Made by a program: the position numbers and the translations under genes. This document shows, piece by piece, positions 1 to 10,495 of a stretch of 64,000 nt of DNA (the stretch's first letter is position 1; every line of letters starts with the position of its first letter). The notes beneath the pieces are model-generated. The model was not told the origin of the DNA. It saw only the letters and a program-made list of their open reading frames with translations, and made no database searches. The stretch is from Reticulitermes speratus (taxonomy: Eukaryota > Arthropoda > Insecta > Blattodea > Rhinotermitidae). The stretch spans positions 24,867,177 to 24,931,176 of the forward strand of contig JAJKFL010000007.1 of NCBI GenBank assembly GCA_021186555.1, read 5' to 3'.

Positions 1-112
1 GCTTCTTCCTGATTACAACATTACTTGACTTAGCTTCTTCCTGATTACAACGTTACTTGACTTAGCTTCTTCCTGATTACAATGTTACTTGACTTAGCTT
101 CTTCCTGATTCT
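1..112. repeat. 32-bp tandem repeat (minisatellite), runs off window edge
   Basis: Units starting GCTTCTTCCTGATTACAA begin at 1, 33, 65 and 97. The first three are complete and differ only at one or two bases; the fourth diverges after about 14 bases. The array begins at the window edge, so its true length is unknown. Confidence 0.95.
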
Positions 113-120
113 TATGTTTT

Positions 121-378
121 CAGCGAACTACTTGCAGTTTCCAACCCCTTTGAAGACTAAGACCAACATCTACTGTATCTAAACAACCAGTTCGTACCGC
201 GCAGTAAACACATTCCGTCTCCGTTGTAAAAACCAGTCTGTTAATATAGGGAAATAATCGCTGGTCTTTTTTTTTTTTTGGCTGAGATCCACACAAAAAC
301 ACATAAATATACTGTGCGGGCAGAACCTATAATTTTTTAATGTTAAACCCGTTGGTACACGAAGTAACTACCAAGCCT
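121..378 (-). repeat. Dispersed repeat H, copy with open CVYCAVRT frame
   Basis: Read on the minus strand, this matches segments near 25.4, 34.2, 44.3 and 58.7 kb. The frame at 120-302 contains CVYCAVRT, as does the 44.3-kb copy. An upstream block shared with the other copies (a GGTTACNNNNTATGCACCAC-like stretch and GTTTAACAT) extends the match to about 378. I do not know the element class. No terminal inverted repeat or TSD is evident. An internal homopolymer lies near 267-280. Confidence 0.7.
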
Positions 379-1261
379 TAAAGGGTTACCAAAGAGGCCT
401 GAATGTAATACAAATCACGTGACGTTTCCAATCTAGTATCTATTATAAGCTAGTTCACATTCTTCAATATCTAGCCTCGACCAGCCGTCACGGTCGATTG
501 GGTAGCATTTCGGCTTCTTATTCAAAAGTACCAACATTCAAATCTCTGTCCGTACGCCGGGTATCTTTCCTGTTCCGCTATGAAAATCCCGGGATGCTAC
601 CTAAATTTAGACCACGATTAATTCCTTCCATATTTCTATCAATTATTGATTACTCATGCTATCACTGGAAGCGATATATTTGAAATGCCGTTCAATAAAT
701 CACAAAAAAAACAACAAATACTAAACATAACACACTATGCATGACAAACTGGTCGAAATGTAGCATTATCAGCACAAACATAAACATGTCAAACAAATAT
801 TTCAATTGTACAGCAGGCACCAGAATGTCAACACAGCAAGCACTTTGTCATACATGCATAGCAGCAGAACGTGCGAGGGACATAGAGTGTGACTTTATGT
901 ATGGCACAGCGCGTTAATCCCCTTTAGAGTACAATGCTTTGTCGTTAACATCATGTCGTCATTTTCTGCTCCTTCTGTTAGCGTTCTGTTAAAGTGATTT
1001 CGTTATGAAAACACGTTAACACAAAAGCACACGGCACTGACTGTGGAGACCTTGCAGTAATTAATTGCACCACGCGCCACTTCCGTTAAAGTCTCATTTG
1101 AAAGAAAAGAAGCACAGCCGAGAACAAAAGACCGACAGGAATATTTCAGCATTTATTATTTAATTAAAGGAAGCGAAAACTTAAAACAAAAAATGGTCAG
1201 AAGGCATTCAAAAAATATTTTTACGACAAAAGAAAGTTTCCTTGCGTCACACTATGTCGTC
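379..1261. other. No recognised feature
   Basis: AT-rich sequence. The longest open frame is 61 codons (498-683, plus) with no recognisable motif. Confidence 0.6.
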
Positions 1262-1463
1262 CAGACCGACCTTGGGGCCCGTCCAGCCTCCTATTAAATG
1301 GATACCGAGGTTCTATCCCGCGGGTAAAGCGGCCGGGGCCTGAAGTTGACCACTCACCACCACTTAGTGCCGAGGTTAATAATGAGTAAAGTTATACCTC
1401 TACTCCCCTATTGCCTTCATGGCGTGGTTAGGGACTTGTACCTTTTCCTTTCTTTTCTTTCTT
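1262..1463 (+). mobile_element. SINE D, 5'-truncated
   Basis: Matches the body of family D: GGGGCCC near the start, a CGGCCGGGGC block, TAGTGCCGAGGTTAA, and a final CCTTCATGGCGTGG. The tRNA-like head is missing. Its pyrimidine-rich 3' tail runs into the oppositely oriented SINE A next door. Confidence 0.8.
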
Positions 1464-1731
1464 TTTTTTTTTTTTTTCCAATGGCTCGACAGCCCTTTGG
1501 GGGCATAGGCCGCCTCATTTTTCGAGGCTTCACGATCACACACTTTTTAGACACACCACACTCGGTAGGACTCCTCTGGACGAGGGACCAGCTCGTCACA
1601 GAGACCTCTAGACAACACACAACACTCACAAGAGACAGACATCCATGCCCTAAGCGGGATTCGAACCCACAATCCCAGTAAACGAGCGGCCGTAGACCCA
1701 CGCCTTAGACCGCACGGCCACTGGGATCGGC
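1464..1731 (-). mobile_element. SINE A (tRNA-headed), full length
   Basis: On the minus strand it begins GGCCGATCCCAGTGGCCG, followed by an A-box-like TGGCCGTGCGGTCTAAGGC and the B-box GGTTCGAATCC. The body contains CTTGTGAGTGTTGTGTGTTG and GAGGAGTCCTACCGAGTG, then GCCATTGG and a poly-A tail (poly-T at 1461-1478 on the plus strand). The head resembles a class II (Leu/Ser-type) tRNA. ORFs across it are incidental. Confidence 0.92.
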
Positions 1732-2404
1732 CTTTACAAAAACCTGAGATATTCACTAAAAATTTCGGTATTATGAGGACCTTTACACAGAAATAAAATA
1801 ACATTCAGTAATGAGAAAAAGTGAATCGCGGGAAGTAATCCAGACAAACGGCTGCATATCTTCCGCGAAAGGACGCGTATTATACATCTCCGGTAATTTT
1901 AACATATAAATTGGGTGGTCGCAGAAGTCTCTAAGATTGATTTGATCTAGATCGGAATGGGGCAGAAGCCTGCCTTACGTATACAAAGTATGTAATTTAG
2001 GAACACATTGGTTTCCGTATCCTGTTACTTCAAGCATACTATAACTGCTGACTTAAACCAGTCTACTTTTATTGTAGACACCTTGTAGTTTCAGGTAATG
2101 ACCGCCAATATCAATTTCTGCATACAGAACGGTTAACTCACTCTTGCGCTCTTCCAGGCGACAAAACGTAATTTTTCACCTTGAATTATAGAGTGAAGAA
2201 ACTCGACACCCTCTTCGGAGGATCGCTACTAAATTCCCTCCTCATTAAAACGCATTCTGAAGTAAAGAACATACAAGTAACATTGCTCCACCACTAATTA
2301 TGTGTGACGTATGTAAAAACATAAATCAGAAAGCCGCGCGCGGAACGCATGTTCTCTCGGTGATACGGTTTTAGGCAGGTGTTAATCATCACGACCATCA
2401 GCGT
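1732..2404. other. No recognised feature
   Basis: No repeat family of this window and no convincing coding frame on either strand. Confidence 0.6.
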
Positions 2405-2664
2405 CTCAAGACGTTCCGTTCGATGGCCCGTGTCGACCTCGGCTGTCTAGCTGCCTTCCTTTGATTCTTCCTCCAGTTTGTCTGTTCTTCATTACCAACA
2501 TGGGGAGAATCGCTTTGAATTCTCTCAACGTCGCATATCCATTTCCTTTGTGCGGCCCAACATTTTTCTTAATACACATTCGGGCTTTAGTCAATCCTGC
2601 TACGCGTTGTAATGCTTCATTGTATAGACTTTGTACATATACTTTACTACCCGAATCATAAATT
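2405..2664 (-). CDS. Unidentified open frame, possible pseudo-exon or TE fragment
   Basis: On the minus strand a frame stays open for about 85 codons, from just after a stop near 2666 to the stop near 2405. That is longer than its 62-codon Met-initiated part. The part before the Met is rich in helix-forming residues (VYVQSLYNEALQRVAGLTKA), and the rest is basic. It does not match any repeat in the window. I cannot assign a function. It may be a relic exon, a transposase N-terminal helix-turn-helix, or chance. Confidence 0.22.
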
Positions 2665-2666
2665 TC

Positions 2667-3180
2667 ATCTCAGCTCTTGAAATTCCGGATAAGTATGACA
2701 ATCGATCAGAAAATAAGATCACGTCGTAACGAAAGAACCTTGGAACATCCCGCACACCGCACTGATCCGGCGCTGAGAGATTATCATGTTCCCAGCGCTA
2801 AATCAAAACCTCGGCACCTACAAATTTAAAGACAATCGGTAGATGGAAAACAGTTGTGAAAAGATGGCTGATAACACAGGACATGGGCTTCTATCGAGAA
2901 ACAACAGAAAAGCTCACCCGACTGTAAGACACATGCATCAACTGTATGCGGAAAAGCAATGGAACAGCAGAACAATACCTACACATATAGTGAAGCCTGT
3001 CTTAAAAGGAACCTGGGCATAATGGAAACCTGCTTGTGAAGGAAAACCTTTACAGTCCGGATGACATTCTGATTATCCATACTTACAGTACGTGTATTAA
3101 AAGAAACCTTCCTACAACGGAAAAAAATTCGGTCCATTGCTGTTCCGTTATACGCAGGTTTCATTGTAATACAACCAGCA
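2667..3180. other. No recognised feature
   Basis: Unique-looking AT-rich sequence; nothing assignable. Confidence 0.55.
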
Positions 3181-3350
3181 GTGTACACATTTATGGATCA
3201 CAGAAATCTTTATCATTTAACTTCTGCTACATGTTTCGGCCTTCTCAGCCATCTTCAGAGAAACCATTTAATATAAGATGGCCGAGAAGGCCGAGACTTG
3301 TAGAAGGGGTTAATTAATACATGTTTCTGTGATCCATAATTGTGTACCTT
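3181..3350. repeat. Short foldback element with hammerhead-like arm
   Basis: Inverted arms at about 3181-3262 and 3272-3350. GTACACATTTATGGATCACA on the left is mirrored by TGTGATCCATAATTGTGTAC on the right. The left arm, read on the minus strand at 3228-3258, has CTGAAGA, a GGC/GCC stem and GAAACATGTA, a hammerhead-ribozyme-like core. The right arm has a decayed version near 3280-3308. It is probably non-autonomous. Confidence 0.75.
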
Positions 3351-3497
3351 GTTGGCTGTATTATTTGATAAAACTGGACTGCTCTGATTAGTCTGAAAAT
3401 AAAGAACACAAGATATATATACTGTACTGTGAACTTATTTTCTTACCAACCCTCGCATTTGCTTTACAATACTCCCAAATAAACATACAAACAACTT

Positions 3498-3722
3498 GGG
3501 GAAACTTGAAGGAGAGAGACCACTTGGGAGACCTAGGCGCCGATGGGAAGATATTAAAATGGATCGTAATTGGGATGCGAGGACGTGTACTAATTAATAT
3601 GGCTCAGGCCACGGACACGTGGCGGGCTGTTGTGGACACGGTAACGTACTCGTACGTTCAGCTTCCATAAAATGCGTGGAATTTCTTGACTAGCTGATGC
3701 AGTATCAGCTTCTCAAAAGGAA
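3498..3722 (+). pseudogene. LINE family 2, ORF2 C-terminal remnant
   Basis: The translation contains KLEGERPLGRPRRRWEDIKM, a basic C-terminal motif typical of non-LTR retrotransposon ORF2 proteins, followed by a decayed WRA-type block interrupted by stops. The 3' part, CTTCCATAAAATGCGTGGAATTTCTTGACTAGCTG, recurs in the copies at 10131, 45357, 56225 and 58975. Only the 3' end survives; it is not functional. Confidence 0.8.
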
Positions 3723-4539
3723 TATGCTATAAGGATTTAGTGATAAAGTGAAAAGTACAAACTTCGAAGTCCCTCGTTACGCAATATTCTCCATCCTCTT
3801 GTCACCGCCTCTCTCTTACGTTCAAACAGATATAATCGTAAGTACGCGGCTCTGAAACGTCAATCTATATTCTTTAATCATCATCGGCTACACAGTAAGC
3901 TTCAGATGAGGGCGTAGGAATTTAATCAACAAGACCCAAGGCAGCAATTGCAATGTCAATATTGACCCAAAGTCCAGTTTAGTCTCCGCCTTCTTTTATA
4001 TCGATGGCAACAATGCTGTTTGTAATACCGACGTGGAGGCGTGCAAGTTATTGCCGTGACACTTGTCCTTGCTCACAGCATTAAAACAAACCTGGAGAGA
4101 ATGTGAGTTTCCTGATTATGGTAATGAAAATACAGTACTAAGCTTTCAACCGACATAAACGGGCACTATTTGCAAAATTCTCTATGGTACATAAACAGAT
4201 AATTCCGCGAATATCGTACCAACTCAAGAATCCACAGATGGAGTTACAAAGACAGAACATTTGAAACATAACAATATGAAAAATAAAATGACAATAAGTT
4301 TGTTTCAGTTCAAGTCAAGATAGGTACAGGGAATATTTTTTGAATCAAGAATGATTAGGACATGTTTAATAAAGAAACTTCATTGCAGACGTTCTAGGAA
4401 GAAAGAATAACGACAATGTTTGTTAAAATGCTTGCCTTCATGGCGAGACCATACTGAGGGCAAGGAGAGAAGTCCTATGGATCGACTCCCTTTACCCATC
4501 CAACTCGCATCTACTCTTCCAGCGTAACCCCCCCCCCCC
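3723..4539. other. No recognised feature
   Basis: No family match found. A C-run at 4529-4540 leads into the neighbouring SINE tail. Confidence 0.55.
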
Positions 4540-4810
4540 TATTCTTTTATTGAAGGGCCCCGCAGCAGATGCTACGGACGCACCGTAGCCTTGAAGGCTT
4601 ATTGTACAACCCTGTGATGATGATGATGAAGTTTTTTCTGTTTTTCCATTTGAATGGAGCACCGGTGGAATGAAATTGACAGGAGAATATCGAAGTACTC
4701 GGAGAAATACCTGTCCCAGTGCCACTTTGTCCACCAAAAATCCCACATAGACCGACCCGGGCCTTCGCGGTGAGAGGCCGGCGACTAACCGCCTGAGCCA
4801 TGGCACGGCC
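4540..4810 (-). mobile_element. SINE E
   Basis: On the minus strand: GGCCGTGCCATGGCTCAGGC head, then TGGGATTTTTGGTGG, CACTGGGACAGG, CACCGGTGCTCCATT and GCGTCCGTAGCATCTGC. It ends CCTTCAATAAAAG. This copy has lost part of the B-box region. Overlapping ORFs are incidental. Confidence 0.88.
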
Positions 4811-5105
4811 CCGCGTACCCCTTAATTCCAACACACCTGTGTAGCCATTCTGTTCACAGGAACAGTCACACTGAGAACCATGTGATAATCATAGCCAGCA
4901 ACAATAACTGTGGCCTTCCTACATACAACAGAAGGGGGTGGAGGGAAGTGGAGCAGTAAGCAGAAAGATGGAAGCTTAACGGGCCTTCATTCCCACCACC
5001 CACACAACATCTTTCTGTGGCCTGAGTATAGCAAGACTTCGTTCCTCTTTGCTGTTCTTCAGGTCCGGACCACACAAAAGTTGTTCGTTGCTGTTGGTAA
5101 TGAAA

Positions 5106-5195
5106 GCGGCGGTGGTGGTGGTGGTGGTGGCAGTAGCTGTAGTAGTAGCAGCACCAGCAGGAGCAGTAGTAGAAGACAATAATAATAATAATAAT
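5106..5195. repeat. Compound microsatellite
   Basis: A (GGT)n run is followed by imperfect AGC/AGT triplets and then (AAT)n. The 90-codon plus-strand ORF with a Gly/Ser-rich end is produced by these triplets. Confidence 0.9.
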
Positions 5196-5385
5196 TCAAT
5201 GTGTATTTATTAAGGTGCAGGCTTAACAGCACAAATTAATTTTACAAAGCCAGCACAAATACACAAATAAAACACAAACACTAAACATACAACATCTATA
5301 TTGCAGAAAGAAGCAATATAAAAGAAGTACTGTGGCAAAAAACCCTATACCCTGAAATAATAATAATAACGTAGCGGTACCTTAT
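5183..5385 (-). mobile_element. Possible LINE 3' end with (ATT)n tail
   Basis: An (AAT)n run abuts a TTCAATGTGTATTTATTAAGG segment, read on the minus strand as a 3' UTR ending in AATAAATACACATTGAA plus (ATT)n. Another AAT run sits near 5357-5370. It is only suggestive of a LINE tail; no coding part remains. Confidence 0.35.
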
Positions 5386-5773
5386 TTTCGGCAAAACCCC
5401 TACTCTGCTCTGTTCACTACTGCTTTATCTAGGTTCAGTCTCACTTGATTCTCTACATGCACAATAAAGGTTGCGAGAACTGAACAAGGCCCCGTTACAG
5501 TAGCCAAACGACAGATTGACAGAATAAGGAAGCAGTATCGATATGTAATGTACACATATTTCACTCCGATAAAGGTCGACACAGTAATAACAATTAAAGC
5601 ACGCAATACAACGCTGTTTATTGCTGCCATTTTGGCGCTATCTTAGGCCTAAGCAAGTGAGATTTTCATTTGGTTTCCATGGAAACAAACGATAACTGTC
5701 GCACAAGCATACAGACCAAAAAAAAAAAAGCCCTACCTTTATATGATATTTTTTTGCACATTTTATACTCAAG
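5386..5773. other. No recognised feature
   Basis: Contains a short palindrome, GTTTCCATGGAAAC, near 5673 and an A-run at 5719-5730. Nothing else is assignable. Confidence 0.55.
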
Positions 5774-5787
5774 TGCCATACATAATT

Positions 5788-6095
5788 ATGGGCGCGCGGT
5801 GGCGCAGTTGGTTGAGGCACTACGCTACACACCGGAACGTCGCGGGTTCGATTCCCGATGGTGTCATTGGAATTAATTCTTTGACATAATCGTTTCGGTC
5901 GCACTATGGCCCTGGGGTCGACGAAGCCTCTAACAGAAATGAGTACCAGGAATATTTCCTGGGGGGTAAAGGCGGTCGGTGCGTAGGGCTGACAACCTTA
6001 CCACCTTCATGTGCCGACTGTCTACAAATCTGGGAGCCTCAACCTCCTGGACCCCTCAGGGCCTGTCTAGGCCTGTAATGGAGTTACTTTACCTT
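5788..6095 (+). mobile_element. SINE C, full length, 14-bp TSD
   Basis: tRNA-like head GCGCGGTGGCGCAGTTGG with B-box GGTTCGATTCC. The body includes CGTTTCGGTCGCACTATGG, GGTCGGTGCGTAGGGCTGAC and CATGTGCCGACTGTCTA, with tail TTTACCTTT. The flanks TGCCATACATAATT at 5774-5787 and 6096-6109 are identical, a perfect TSD. Confidence 0.95.
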
Positions 6096-6202
6096 TGCCA
6101 TACATAATTTCACATACCTCAGTAACGGTTGCACTATTGTCATCACACCAAGACACAAAAGCCTATTTCGCAGGTCTCCCAAGATGTTTACGTTATATAG
6201 AG

Positions 6203-6727
6203 CAGTGGTATTCAACCTGGGGTACGCCTACCTCCGGGGGTACGCGAAGACATCTTAGGGGGTACGTAAAATTAAAAGAAAATACTTATATTATTTCATG
6301 ATAAACACTGAATAATCAGGGCCAGATTTAGGGTTAGCCACAAGAGACCCGGACGTAAGGACATGCGATTTGGGAGCGCCATTTTTTTCTCTCTCTCTCT
6401 CCTTTATATACGATTCTTCTCTGGGCGGCTAGTTTCATTTTATTCCACATAGTGCATATAATTTTGCTTTACTAAAATACCTTTGTCCCTTTATTAATTT
6501 TTATATGATAGGCAATAATATATTTGTTATTTAATAGCTTGATTCTCATTTTTTCATTTAAAACTTATTATTCAATACATTATTTTAGATGTAATTTATT
6601 TAACTTAATTTATATGTAGATTATAGACTATGTATAACTTGAATTACGCACCAACAACTTTGGGGGTACAAAGTCGCAGAGAAATTATTTCTCGGGGTAC
6701 GCGAACAAAAAAGGCTGAATACCACTA
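6203..6727. mobile_element. hAT-like non-autonomous element, perfect 8-bp TSD
   Basis: Left end CAGTGGTATTCAACCT mirrors the right end AGGCTGAATACCACTA. ATATAGAG flanks both sides (6195-6202 and 6728-6735). The 525-bp interior is AT-rich with GGGGTACG repeats near both ends and no transposase. An 8-bp TSD with CAGTGG-type ends is characteristic of the hAT superfamily. Confidence 0.93.
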
Positions 6728-6735
6728 ATATAGAG

Positions 6736-7389
6736 GACCTACAAAATACGAAGTACGAGGGTGTAATAGTTGGTATAGACATGATGTTCGTACTAAATTT
6801 CCTGAAACTCCGTGCAGTGACTCAAAATTTATCACGAAACACGGACGAGTGTGCGTACAGACATCACGGCATTGCGTGCCTCCCTGTCCTTATTCTGTAC
6901 AAAAAGTAGGCCAAAAACGGAAAGCATAATGTAACAGGCGACATGTCGTCCGCACACATGCACCAGACCTGCTAAACCAATTAACCTAATCCGTGTTATT
7001 ACAGGTCAACATCCGTCCCCTTGCAGGGTACATACTGTCCATGTCAATACACCGCTTCGGGGTACGGGGAAATGGAGGTACTCGTCATCCTGCATCGAAT
7101 CAGTGCACTGAATGGCATGGTTAAGTACGCGGAGCCCACAGCTGGATGCTCACAACTGCCCTGTGTACTGCCACAACAACAAAAAATGATTCTGAAGTAC
7201 AGCAGGCACACAAAATGGGATCCCTAGCACCCGAAGTTACGTCAAGTTGGTGCAGAGTGTTAGATGAAGAGTTTTCCTAGCCTGGGTCTCATTCATGATG
7301 TCAATATACTGATGTGTGTGTTATTTCCCCAAATATTGAATTCCCGAAAAGGAGAGATAAAATGTGCTGGGGATGTGTGTAAGTTGTTG
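6736..7389. other. No recognised feature
   Basis: Two open frames of 68 and 77 codons (7021-7227 and 7264-7497) have no recognisable motif; the second runs into the next element. Confidence 0.5.
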
Positions 7390-7397
7390 AGCCCAAA

Positions 7398-7656
7398 CAG
7401 TGGCGTATCTAGGTTTTTTTGGCGCCCAGGGCAAGCGATCACAATAGCCACCCCTAACACAAGTTATGAGCTTCTAAAAATCACAATTACTTACTAAATC
7501 TCCATTTCTTTGCCTAATAATTTAAATTAAGTTGCGCGCAGAGGAACAATTTAGTATTTAAAATATTCATTTTGCAGCCCCTTGGACTCTGCCGCCCGGG
7601 GCAGCCGCACAACTCCCCCCCCCCCCCCCCCCCCCCCCCCAATAGCTACGGCCCCT
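7398..7656. mobile_element. hAT-like element with poly-C tract, decayed TSD
   Basis: Left end CAGTGGCGTATCTAGG; the right end reads AGGGGCCGTAGCTATT in reverse complement. The flanking octamers AGCCCAAA (7390-7397) and AGCCTGAA (7657-7664) agree at 6 of 8 positions. The interior repeats GCGCCCAGGGCA / GCCCGGGGCAGC near its ends and holds 26 consecutive C at 7615-7640. Confidence 0.72.
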
Positions 7657-7664
7657 AGCCTGAA

Positions 7665-8053
7665 TCGCATTCATGACGTTCTGGAACATAAGAATATACG
7701 AGGTAAGAAAGAATTTGTAAAGAAACTTTTATGTGAAATACATAGCCTATAGAAAATTTGGTGCATCTGGCACTCCGCGCAATTCGTAAAAGTCCACGTA
7801 GGCCTGCAGGCTTACACATTCTTTCAAATTAATGAAATTCGGGATTGAAATTGAGAAGAAATAACAGCTGTGACAAAACTGTTATTACTGTAGAAATTAA
7901 AAATACAAAAACGTCAGGAAAATGAGAGGCCCCTGGAAAGGGCACCCGGTGGTATGGCAAGGACTGGAACCAGGTAACGCCGCGTAATCGATAGATCAGG
8001 CCGGGGTAAAATCACGGAAAGTCTGCGAGGACAAACACGCGTGCAAGAGATCT
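7665..8053. other. No recognised feature
   Basis: No repeat family match and no notable ORF. Confidence 0.55.
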
Positions 8054-8061
8054 ATTTAGAA

Positions 8062-8579
8062 CACGGGTGGGACAATTCAGATCTGCAAAAATAAGTCTTG
8101 CCCGCCATAAATGCCACCATTCATAATTCAGCGCTTTATTAACTGTTAATCTGTCACACATAGCACACAGCTCGTGCATACTATTATGACAAAAAAACCA
8201 ACGAATTATGCATTGAAATTAATTCATGTTTACCGCTTTTGCCACTTTCATTTATGCCGCAATTTAATTAGAGTCTGAATGACTTTTAGGACATCAACAT
8301 AGAGTTTAATATATAATGTTCCAATTAATTACAGCATTAATAATGCAATTGACCTGTACTTTGCTATATACGCAGACTCTGTATAAACTATATTTATAAT
8401 TATAAATTGTGTCACACACGAATTATTTTAAATTACATAACTTTTGTCTCTGAAATAAATCTACCCGGCCTCTGCGTAGACGAATTATGAAATGATCCAG
8501 CTTCCGATAAAAAAAAGACAGATCAGATGATAAGTTTTTACTTGGGGTCCAGATGGGGCCCTTAAGCTTAGCCACCCTG
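8062..8579. mobile_element. hAT-like non-autonomous element, 7/8 TSD
   Basis: Left end CACGGGTGGG mirrors the right end CCACCCTG. The flanks ATTTAGAA (8054-8061) and GTTTAGAA (8580-8587) match at 7 of 8 bases. The 518-bp interior is AT-rich, non-coding, with GGGGCCC near the right end. Related terminal segments occur near 11268 and 28365. Confidence 0.83.
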
Positions 8580-8587
8580 GTTTAGAA

Positions 8588-9270
8588 TGACACTCTTCAA
8601 TTACAGTTCCCGCTCTGCTGACTGTACACACACGACTGTGATTATACCTTGCCCTTGTTACAATTTAGAATGACCTTGAAAAAATTTACAAGAATGTGAA
8701 TTATTTCCGTAGCTTAAAAAATTACTGAAGCGCTAGATCGGCATTTCTGAAACACACACACAAAAATGTTATTGTTAAGAGCAAGGGTTCCCAGGAAGGG
8801 TTCCCAGATATGAGTCACACAGGTAGGCCCATTATGTTGTAAACAATAACACCATGGTTGCTGCAACTACAGTATATGCGTCATGACCAGTCGGCAGTTT
8901 GAGAACATTGAACTGACTTTGTTGCATATAACCTTATCATTATTCACGTGACCTTGTATGCAAATGAAGGTTTCTTTTTTCCTGCCTGTTACAAAGATTT
9001 CTTTTTGGTTGAAAGCACAAGGAGATCTCACATAGGCCTAATGTTAATCAGAGTGTTAAGGCAAGAGCCGCATACCTTATTAGTCAAACTGAACAATGGT
9101 TTAAAAATGGGTTGTTAAGAAAGAGGTCTGTCCGGAACACACAACTACTTCAAACCAGGGGCCATTGTTTAAATACATTAACCCTTTAAAAATTTAGTGG
9201 TTTCCATACGCACGACTTGCTGACACAAGTGTCTTGTATGATTCTCGACGATTCTTAGTAGGCTGTCCCG
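8588..9270. other. No recognised feature apart from a small direct repeat
   Basis: AAGGGTTCCCAG occurs twice back to back near 8784-8808. Otherwise nothing is assignable. Confidence 0.5.
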
Positions 9271-9478
9271 CAACAGCAACACTGAGGAGAGGCACAGGTA
9301 TAGCTCAACCCATACTCAACCTCGGCGCTAGAAGGAGGTGGGTGTTCAACGTCACGCCCAGGCCGCTTCACCCCGGGAAGGAGACGCGGTACCCATTGTA
9401 CAGGAGGCTGGCTGGGCTTTAGGGCCGATCTGGAGGGGTCCGGAAAATCTCGCCCCGTCGGAGTTCGAATCCAGGACA
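9271..9478 (-). mobile_element. SINE D, partial
   Basis: Minus-strand match to D: GATTTTCCGGACCCC, a GTACAATGGGTACCGCGT-like block, CCCGGGGTGAAGCGGCC and TAGCGCCGAGGTTGAG. The B-box region reads GGATTCGAACTCC. Both ends are worn. Confidence 0.82.
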
Positions 9479-9504
9479 GTCAAATTCTGAGTAGAGAGTG
9501 ATTT

Positions 9505-9610
9505 CTTGCCTATACAGCATTAATCGACTGGAATTCCTAATTCAGACACAGTGTTTGTCCTCTGTGACGTAGCAACTGACTTGCTACATATTATCGGGAC
9601 AAATTTCAGG
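9505..9610 (+). repeat. Diverged copy of dispersed repeat H
   Basis: TTGCCTATACAGCATTAATCG aligns with the CCCTATA...AACAGACTGG segment of H, and AGTGTTTGTCCTCTGTGACG sits where other copies carry the CVYCAVRT codons. The reading frame has changed. The downstream 111-codon frame (9551-9886) extends past the repeat without recognisable motifs. Confidence 0.45.
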
Positions 9611-9843
9611 CTTCTTCATATTCAGCTTCATCTTACTACTGTTTTAACAGAACGACAAGAGCAAAGCATGGAAACCTTCCAACACATCAACTCTCGGATA
9701 TTGGACAGCATTGGAAAGAAAACTACTTTCACATTATTTTCTTCTTCCAGGTGTCAATTAATTAAAATATTTGTTCCTGAGGTCCAGGTTCGATGTATCG
9801 GCGAAATAAGTAATATTTATGATAAAATTAAGAACCAATATTA

Positions 9844-9922
9844 CAGGGTGGCACGAAAGTCACTTGACTGTAGACACAATCGTTAAACATCGAATGCCAA
9901 GTGAATTTTGCGCCACCTGTAT
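9844..9922. repeat. Short inverted-repeat element (about 79 bp)
   Basis: CAGGGTGGCACGAAAGTCAC on the left mirrors GTGAATTTTGCGCCACCTG on the right. The pattern resembles a miniature DNA element. No convincing TSD. Confidence 0.45.
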
Positions 9923-10020
9923 ACGAAATATATCTGCGACGTGTAGATACAACTGTAATTTAACACGTTATGTGGTTGTATCTAAAGACACTGAGAAGAA
10001 TATACTAGCCTTAGAGACAG

Positions 10021-10495
10021 GAAGGGGGGTTGGTTGAGGTACTGAGCTACAAGCCGGAAGATCGCGAGTTCGATTCCCGATGGGGTCATTGGGATTTTTC
10101 ATTGATTTAATCCTGCCAGACCCACTATGGGACTGGATTGATATGGCTCAGGATAGGGACAGGTGGCGGGCACTTGTGAGTGCAGTAATGAACCTTCGGG
10201 TTCCATAAAACGCGGGGAATTTCTTGACTAGCTGACGACCTGTTAGCTTCTCAAGAAGGACTCTGCTCCATGGAGGTAGTTAGTTAGTTAGTTAGACCCA
10301 CTATGGCCCTGGGGTGGACTCAGACTCTAACAGAAATGAGTACCACGGATATCTCTTAGGGATAAAGGCGGTCGGTGTGTAGGGCTGACAACCTTACCAT
10401 TTTCATGTGCCGACTGTCTAGAAATTATGGGAGCATCAACCTCCCGGAGCCCTCGGGGCCTGTCCAGACCTGTACAGGGATTGCTTTACCTTATG
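10021..10495 (+). mobile_element. SINE C split by a LINE insertion
   Basis: The head (GGTTGAGGTACTGAGC, B-box GAGTTCGATTCCC) and the first body part end at CAGACCCACTATGG. The rest resumes at 10294 and runs through CGGTCGGTGTGTAGGGCTGAC to GCTTTACCTTA. The interruption at 10131-10293 is a LINE tail. Confidence 0.88.
10131..10293 (+). mobile_element. LINE family 2 3'-end insertion with (TTAG)n tail, 13-bp TSD
   Basis: The insert starts GACTGGATTGATATGGCTCA, encodes [20 protein letters not shown], a recognisable LINE ORF2 C-terminus, then has a short 3' UTR and a TAGTTAGTTAGTTAG tail. AGACCCACTATGG is repeated exactly on both sides (10118-10130 and 10294-10306). It shows the LINE landed after SINE C was in place. 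Confidence 0.9.

Noticed and set aside
1-112. Direct repeats as a CRISPR array
   Set aside because: Units are contiguous 32-mers without unique spacers, and the window is clearly eukaryotic.
10276-10293. (TTAG)n as telomeric repeat
   Set aside because: The insect telomere unit is TTAGG; this is a four-base tail at the end of a LINE with a TSD.
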